A DNA stretch of 64,000 bases, taken from the NCBI GenBank assembly GCA_024734495.1, contig JALMQS010000187.1:12729952-12793951 (forward strand), given 5' to 3'. This document shows positions 57,802 to 64,000 of the stretch, piece after piece. Within the stretch, counting starts at the first letter, position 1, and the number at the start of each line of letters is the position of its first letter. Below the pieces are notes generated by a model. The model did not search any database and was not told where the DNA came from. It was given only the letters and a program-made list of their open reading frames with translations. The DNA comes from Forficula auricularia. Taxonomy: Eukaryota > Arthropoda > Insecta > Dermaptera > Forficulidae. The position numbers were made by a program, and so were the translations under genes.

Positions 57802-59032
57802 AGTACCTGGAGCCACCGAGCGATGCACGGTAACCAAATTAAAAAAAATACAAATATATATAATACACGCCCTCTGGACCCCCCCGGAACCACGCACCCC
57901 CCCCCCCCACACACAATCCGCCCCCACCCACGGATCTCCGCAACTGTACCCAACCTCCCACATCCACTCCACCCCGCACCCAGTTTTTGCATTTCTAGCT
58001 TTCCAGTGGTCTACATATTATGTGTATATTTGTTTACTCGTACACTAATTCTCGGTAAATTTTTGCTTCAACTAATAGCTATATATATTAATCCCCGAAA
58101 CCCCCCTCTCGCCCCCCTAGACCCCCACTACTTCACCCCACCTCATACCCACCCCACTCCGCCCTCGAAACCCCGTACCTACACCCCTCCGGACCCCCAA
58201 CCACTGCACCACACATCTACCCCTCCCCCACCCCCGCCCACGCACCCAGTTTTTGCATTCCGAGCCTTCACTGGCCCACAGATTATGTGTATTGTATATA
58301 GGTATATAAATAAATACCTTATAATTATTTTTTTTAATTAAATACCAATTTGTCAAGTTTTATAATTAATTAAATTGTCAAATTCTAATATTTAATATTT
58401 GTGGGATTTAAAACTCGATTTTTAATCAATTAAATTGTCTTTTTTTTTATAAATTTTTATTAAACCAATTATTTTACATTAATTAATGTATACATTGTAT
58501 TTTAGCTTCGATTCCGGAGATTACTTCTCCACCATCGAGTGTCCTTATTCATATTTAGTCCTTGTTTTTAATAAGAGGAAAAATCTAATTAGATAAAAAA
58601 ACCTCTTTTCCGATAATTATTTCAATTCCATTATTCCCCAATCAAGTCGATTGGATCATTCTCTCTCCATCTCTCCCATCCATTCCTCTGGTGAATTAAA
58701 TTGTCTAGCTTTTAATATATACTATAATAATAATTATAATGATCTTATTGTGGGATATAAAATTAAAAAACCAATTATTTATTAAAAGGAAATTGAATAA
58801 AAATGTAAATATACATTTTTATCGAGACAACAACCTGTGAATAATTATTTGAATTAACAAAAAAAATATCAAAAACAACTTAGCCGAAGATGAGACCGTG
58901 ACAGACCGAATGTCCAACACAAAACCCACTTAACCCGAGAATTTAATCCAAATCGTTAGAGCCGTTTTCGAGAAACCGATTGGATATTTATATATACAAT
59001 TTTTGCTCGTTTAATAAGAGTAGATATTTAAT
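57802..59032 (+). repeat. ACCGAGCG-family repeat, copy 5, long form
   Basis: Head TACCTGGAGCCACCGAGCGA, two C-rich tracts (57867-57985, 58095-58250), each ending in CCCAGTTTTTGCATT, one TTTTAGCTTCGA module (58500-58625), and tail TTAGAGCCGTTTTCGAGAAA. Proline-rich and glycine-rich frames here come from the C-rich tracts. Confidence 0.82.
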
Positions 59033-59154
59033 ATTGAAAAAAATGTGTTTTTTAACAAAAAGTTTTAATAAAATTTTGGCCTATAAGAGCTTTAATCATT
59101 TCAAAAATTATTTACCTGTTGGAATTTCTTATTATAATTGAATGGATTTTGATG

Positions 59155-59430
59155 AGGCAGTCCAGGGTTCAAAAAAAAGAGAGAAAAAGTAAATCTCTTT
59201 TTATTCAAAGTCGACGTTTCGGAGGTTTCTTCCCTCCTTCTTCAGGGTTGTGAATGGTCACTGTCTTCACTCTCAGTGGTACAATTTTTCATTATCAGCA
59301 GAATTTAAAATAGTGACCTTTTAAAACCCTGAAGAAGGAGGTAAGAAACCTCCGAAAAGTCGGCTTTGAATAAAAAAAGATAAATTTAATTGTCTATCTT
59401 TTTTGAACCCTGGACTGTTTCCATTCAATT
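59155..59430. mobile_element. Two hammerhead-bearing tails, head to head
   Basis: CAGTCCAGGGTTCAAAAAA at 59160 is inverted at 59400-59418. On the minus strand 59245-59211 reads CTGAAGA, GGAGG/CCTCC hairpin, GAAACGTCGAC. On the plus strand 59329-59358 reads CTGAAGA, GGAGGT-AAGAA-ACCTCC, GAAAAGTCGGC. CTGANGA is the allowed consensus. About 80 bp separate the two cores. Confidence 0.65.
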
Positions 59431-59535
59431 CACTTACCAGCCTGTCTTCAAAAACTACTTCAATCGTATTCTTATTATTTATTGATTAAACCAAAAAATA
59501 AATTTTAAATAGTTTATTAAATTTAAATTTATTAC

Positions 59536-59710
59536 TAGCGACATTTTTAATCTTTATTACTTACCTTCTGTTCTTACAAAGTGGAAAATTTGAGAGCGCA
59601 CCTTTGAGATAGCATTTTGAAGACAAGTAGCGACGCCTGGATTTATAGACTTAAACTAAACAGATCTGTAGATATGGTTGCATACGTTCAAGGGGCGCAT
59701 GTTTAGTTTC
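59536..59710 (+). repeat. Direct repeat, copy 1 of 2
   Basis: ACTAGCG, TTAATCTTTATTACTTACC to GGTTGCATACGTTCAAGGG matches 62830-63005. The two copies bracket the elements at 60186-62482. Confidence 0.85.
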
Positions 59711-60185
59711 TCCATTCAGAACAATTCTTACTATTTTCAGAGAATATTTATTTCTAATAGACCAGGGCCGAGTCCAATCTTTTGGCTTTCTTGGGCCATA
59801 TTTTAAGAAAAAATGATGTATTTTGAGCTGTACATAATATATACTATACACAAGCAATGTTATAAAAATATATTCAGTTTTTTCTAGTTAAAATTTTTCA
59901 TTTTTTTATACCTCTTCAAAATATGATAAATCTTTATGCCCCACCCTGTATATAATAAAAATAATTTAAGCAATATATATACCATATACAGGGCCGCAGT
60001 TAGAAGGAGCCAGGGGGCCTTATACTATTGTTAAACCAGGACGAACGAGGGCTCAATAATAATAATAAAATATAGCCTATAATAAAGAAGAAATTGTAAG
60101 CTTTCGATTGGATAAAATATTTTTAAATTCGGTTCAGTATTTTCTGAAATAATCCTCTACATACAAACATACAAACTTTATATAT
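59711..60185. other. Non-coding stretch
   Basis: It contains GGGCCGAGTCCAATC and CAGGGCCGCAGTTAGAAGG, words that look like transposon ends, but no pair was found. No gene. Confidence 0.35.
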
Positions 60186-61440
60186 ACCAGGTGAGTGTTT
60201 TATCTTGAGACAGTCTTATAACGCAATAACAGTGCATTATATGGAAAAGGTTTCAAATAAAAGTTTATTTATATCGAGGGGGAAACTAAACTGGTCTATT
60301 GTTTGTCGACGTAGAACAAGCTTTCAAGGGTATTTCAATATCAAGTTCTGTTTTTTAAATAGAACCCTATATTTTTCTATACGTCTACTTAATCTACAAA
60401 AAAACAGAACAACTTTTATTTATTGTTTTTAAGGAATTTGGCTTTGGTATTTGGTGAAAAAAATTTTTTTATACGACATCAAATAAACAAAATATATGAA
60501 TCAATTAGATCTCAAAAAAAATCTTAATTATTTTTAACAATTATTTAACTTAATTATCAAATAATAATGATTAAATAATTAATTATTAATTAAATAATCA
60601 TTAGATTGAAAAGTCATAACAATGAAAATAAGTGTTTATAATGATATTAAAACTACGTTATACTCAGATTTAAGAGATTATTTTCTACTTAATAAAACTA
60701 GTTGAAATTCTTGAGTTTATAAAAGTTTATTTCTCGTGTCAATCCAGTAGATATAGTGTTATATTGTATTGCCATAATAAAAATGGAGCGTTTTTTGTTG
60801 AAGACAGAATTAAAATAGTCTTAATTTATGGGGTGAATGTGGAAGAAGTATTATGGGGCTGCCATTGAAATGGATGCTGAGCGGTTTCCTAATAGGAATA
60901 CACCCTCACAAGCTTCATTTTGTGGTGTTGTAAAATCTGTTAAAAAAAGGAAATTTAAGGGCTACGAAGAAACTGAAACAGGCCAAAATAACGAAATTGG
61001 AACTGAAATTCATCCAGAACAAGACTTGCGATACAATCTGGAATGTCTCAGAACAATGTCAAAAAATTATTAAATTATTAATTTTTATTAAATTATTTAT
61101 TTAATAATTAATTATTTAATCATTATTATTTGATAATTAAGTTAAATAATTTTTAAGATTTTTTGAGATCTAATTGATTTAATCATTTGTTTATTTGATG
61201 CCGTATAAAAAAATAGTTCTTATGAAAGTTGTTCAGTTTTTTTTTGTAGATTAAGTATACGTATAGAAAAATATAGGGTTCTATTTAAAAAACAGAACTT
61301 GACATTGAAATAATTTCTGAAAGCTTGTTCTAGGTCGACAAACAATAGCGTAGTTTAGTTTCCCCCACGATATAAACAAACTTTTATTTGAAACATTTTT
61401 ACATATAATGCACAGTTTTTGAATTATACCGGATCTTGAG
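60186..61440. mobile_element. ACCAGGTGAGT element A with long inverted arms
   Basis: Left arm from ACCAGGTGAGTGTTTTATCT through GTCGACGTAGAACAAGC, right arm inverse at 61190-61440. It carries a decayed coding region. It directly abuts element B. Confidence 0.8.
60785..61073 (+). pseudogene. Remnant of a transposon HTH protein (DUF4817-like)
   Basis: EDRIKIVLIYG in one frame and GAAIEMDAERFPNRNTPSQA then SFCGVVKSVKKRKF in another together resemble the N-terminal HTH domain seen in many insect transposable elements (DUF4817 type, with the RFPNR..PS signature). A frameshift lies near 60835, so the visible 78-codon frame from ATG 60837 is only part. Confidence 0.55.
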
Positions 61441-62482
61441 ACAAACTCAAAAACAATGTATTATATGAAAAAAATTTTAGAATAAAAAAGTTTATTTTAT
61501 ATTATGGGGAAATTAAACTACGCTATTGTTTGTCGGTGGAGAACAAGCTTTCAAGGGTATTTCAATGTCAAGTTCTGTTTTTTAAATGGAAACCTATATG
61601 GTTATGTACATATTGTTAATCTATAAAAAAAACTGAACAACTTTTCATATTAACTATTTTTTTATACGACATCAAATAAACAAAATATTAAATCAATTAG
61701 ATCTCAAAAAAATTATAATAATTATTTTTAACAATCATTCAACTTAATTATCAAATAATAATGATCAAATTATTAATTATTAAGTAAATAATTTAATAAT
61801 AATTAATAATTATATGATTTTGGAACACTGTTCTGAGATATTCCAGATTGTATTCACCGCTTAAAATAAGACCATTTCAATTCTTTCTTCAACAAAAAAA
61901 TGCTCTACTTTTATCATTACGATAATACAATATAACCATCTACCGGATTGACATGAGAAATAAACTTTTTTAAAGTCAAAAATTTTAAGTAGTTCTATAA
62001 AGTAGAAAATAATCTCTTAAATTTGTGTATAATGAAGTTTTAAGATCATTATAAACACTTATTTTCATTGTTGTGACTTCTTGATTTAATGATTATTTAT
62101 TTAACAATTAATTATTCGATCATTATTATTTGATAATTAAGTTAAATAATAGTTACAAATAATTATTATTAGGATTTTTTCAGAGATCTAATTGATTTAA
62201 TATTTTTTTTATTTGATGTATAAAAAAATAGTTCTAATGAAAGTTGTTCAGTTTTTTTTATAGATTAAAAATATGTATAGAAACATATAGGTTTCCATTT
62301 AAAAAACAAAACTTGACATTGAAATACTCCTGAAAGCTTGTTTTAGGTCGACAAACAATAGCGTAGTTTAGCTTCCCCATGAAATAAATAAATAAACTTT
62401 TATTTGAAACTTTTTTTCGTATAATGCATTGTTTTTGAATTATATGACTGTCTCTAGATAAAAGAACTCACCTGGTATATAT
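61440..62482 (-). mobile_element. ACCAGGTGAGT element B, inverted and internally deleted
   Basis: Arms 61440-61700 and 62200-62482 are inverse. The inner sequence at 61800-61980 is the reverse complement of 60720-60840 plus 61025-61060, so most of the coding part of element A is deleted here. The far end reads ACTCACCTGGTATATA. Confidence 0.75.
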
Positions 62483-62639
62483 ACACTATATACGGAGGGA
62501 GGGAGATTGTTATTTTGTCTTTTTAAAACCCCCGAAATACTTATTTACAAATATTATTATATATTTAAATTCATATTTATTACTAGCGGGGGATGAGTGG
62601 GGGATGGGTGAAAAAGGAAGAACAATATGGTATTGGAAT

Positions 62640-62820
62640 AATTTTCGGAAAAGAGGTTTTTTCTTTAATTAGTTTTTTCCTCTTATTAAAAATAAGGACT
62701 ATAGATGATCAAGGACACTCGATGGTGGGGAAGTAATCTCCGAAGTCGAAGCTCAAATACAATGTATACATTAACTCATGTAAAATAATTGGTTTAATAA
62801 AATTTATAAAAAATAAAAAT
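62640..62820 (-). repeat. TTTTAGCTTCGA module, inverted copy
   Basis: Reverse complement of 50500-50680 and 58450-58640 (AAGGACACTCGATGGTGG, AGTAATCTCCGAAGTCGAAGC, AAAAGAGGTTTTTTC). Confidence 0.85.
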
Positions 62821-62829
62821 AAAAAAAAT

Positions 62830-63005
62830 ACTAGCGGGGCTTTTTATCTTTATTACTTACCCTCTCTTCTTAAAATCTGGAAATTTAAGGAGCGCACCTT
62901 GAGATAGCATTTTGAAGACAAGTAGCGCCGCCTGATATAAGCTAGGCTTAAACTAAACAGATCTGTAGAAATGGTTGCATAAGTTCAAGGGACGCCCGTT
63001 TATAA
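62830..63005 (+). repeat. Direct repeat, copy 2 of 2
   Basis: Partner of 59536-59710 (AGATAGCATTTTGAAGACAA, TAAACTAAACAGATCTGTAG). Confidence 0.85.
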
Positions 63006-63198
63006 GTTGCTTTTATGGAATTAAAAAAAAATGTTTGTTTTTTCGAAATGTAACCCTTCTTTTTTGTACTCTGGGTCTCATATAACACGGCATTTTCTAA
63101 GAACCTATTGTTATCTGTATACTAATCGTAGAAATACACGATTATGGATCGATTTGATCATAATTGATATAAAGAACCATTTAATCTTTGTCTTATTG

Positions 63199-63403
63199 CA
63201 GAGTTCCTCAAACTGTGTGCCGCGGCCTCTTCATAGGTGCGCCGCGAAGCTTCATAATTAAACACAAAAAACAAAGTGAGAAGCTAAAAATTTATTTATT
63301 ATTTATTTTTATCTCATACTTACCATTAGACATACTTTTACTGCCATGGTAAAATTTTAATAGAAAAAAGGCGCCACGGCTCGGAAAAGTTTGGGAACCC
63401 CTG
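63199..63403. mobile_element. hAT MITE, 205 bp, CAGGGGTTCCCAAACT ends
   Basis: Left CAGAGTTCCTCAAACTGTGT and right, inverted, CAGGGGTTCCCAAACTTTTC, followed inside by GCCGCGGC and GCCGTGGC. This is the common hAT terminus. Flanks TCTTATTG and TTTTATTT agree at six of eight bases, an eroded target duplication. No coding capacity. Confidence 0.85.
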
Positions 63404-64000
63404 TTTTATTTTGGATTCCCGGCAGACTAATTTGAATTTCGGGTTATTTCAAAGAAAAGGTGGTTCTAAGTGAAAGTCGTGTGGCACTCTTGGGAATTTG
63501 TTTTTTGAATGAGCCCATGATTTTCCTTGGCAAATTTAATCTTTTAAATTATTTTCATTGTGTATTTATATATTAGTAGATTAGCTGCTGAATCGATGTA
63601 CATAGATTCAATCAAAAATAGTATAAGCCCCCCCCCCAAGGGAAAAATAATAATTGAGTCATGTGTTGTCTTTATAATAAAAGTTTTATTATTTTAAATG
63701 GATTATAATAAGTGCATTTAAAAAAATACAAATTAAAACAAGAAAAATTTAATAATAAAATTTATTTTATTCAATAAATTAATAAATATATGTATTTTTT
63801 ATTTTATTAACAAATTTATTTACCATTGGTTGGTTGGATTGAAAGAATTAATTCACATATTATATTAAAGATATTACAGATAATATATGGTATAATTTGA
63901 ATTGATTACATAAAACCGTTAATTTGAAAAGATATTAACCGGTTTTTTACAATATAAGATTCATTAGTTTCTATCTGCTTAACACCATCTATTGACAAAT
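63404..64000. other. AT-rich non-coding end of window
   Basis: A C-run at 63629-63638 and A/T low complexity. No gene or repeat partner seen. Confidence 0.4.

Overview
The window reads as a piece of an insect nuclear genome: strongly AT-rich, gene-poor, with an intron-bearing gene of a metazoan transcription-factor family and dense eukaryotic transposon debris (Tigger/pogo, mariner, hAT, a Penelope-like retroelement, foldbacks, satellites). I see no operons, CRISPR arrays, rRNA genes or stand-alone tRNA genes. The species cannot be named from the sequence; an AT-rich hymenopteran such as a parasitoid wasp is only a guess. A 100-base run of N at 30021-30120 marks an assembly gap.

Layout. 1-3100: two diverged copies of a promoter-like or 5' region, the second holding two small inverted-repeat insertions that the first lacks. 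3200-6300: repeats, including a cluster of inverted repeats with CACTG ends. 6581-7812: the one clear host gene, the last large exon region of an EGR/stripe-type zinc-finger factor, GC-rich against its surroundings, with a likely 81-nt in-frame intron and a possible 52-nt intron across the stop codon. 7800-12600: AT-rich non-coding DNA and repeat fragments. 12600-21000: a roughly 110-bp satellite family in several blocks, one of them inside a broken mariner between 32-bp direct repeats, plus an exon-like segment on the minus strand. 21300-27600: tandem repeats of about 97, 145 and 530 bp, a TIR element and a large foldback. 29400-37600: interspersed repeats around the gap. 37673-42690: three very long palindromes, the largest with arms of about 790 bp and a tRNA-like pol III head at its centre. 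44814-46869: a complete Tigger element with an intact transposase gene. 47500-51060 and 57800-59030: a repeat family carrying C-rich tracts, one copy holding a hAT MITE with a perfect 8-bp target duplication. 53147-54310: the 3' part of a Penelope-like element (GIY-YIG nuclease) followed by a hammerhead-type motif. 59150-63400: more inverted elements, including one with a remnant HTH coding region, and a hAT MITE.

How the parts relate. Apart from the EGR gene almost everything is mobile or repeat DNA, and the nesting gives relative ages. Tigger and the hAT MITE entered repeats whose empty copies are also in the window, and the satellite entered an already decaying mariner. Hammerhead-like cores (CTGANGA, a short hairpin, GAAA) recur in at least eight places on both strands, four of them as two head-to-head pairs. 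The most interesting signals are the ribozyme-like retroelement tails, the giant palindromes and the intact Tigger with a PCNA-binding-like C-terminus.
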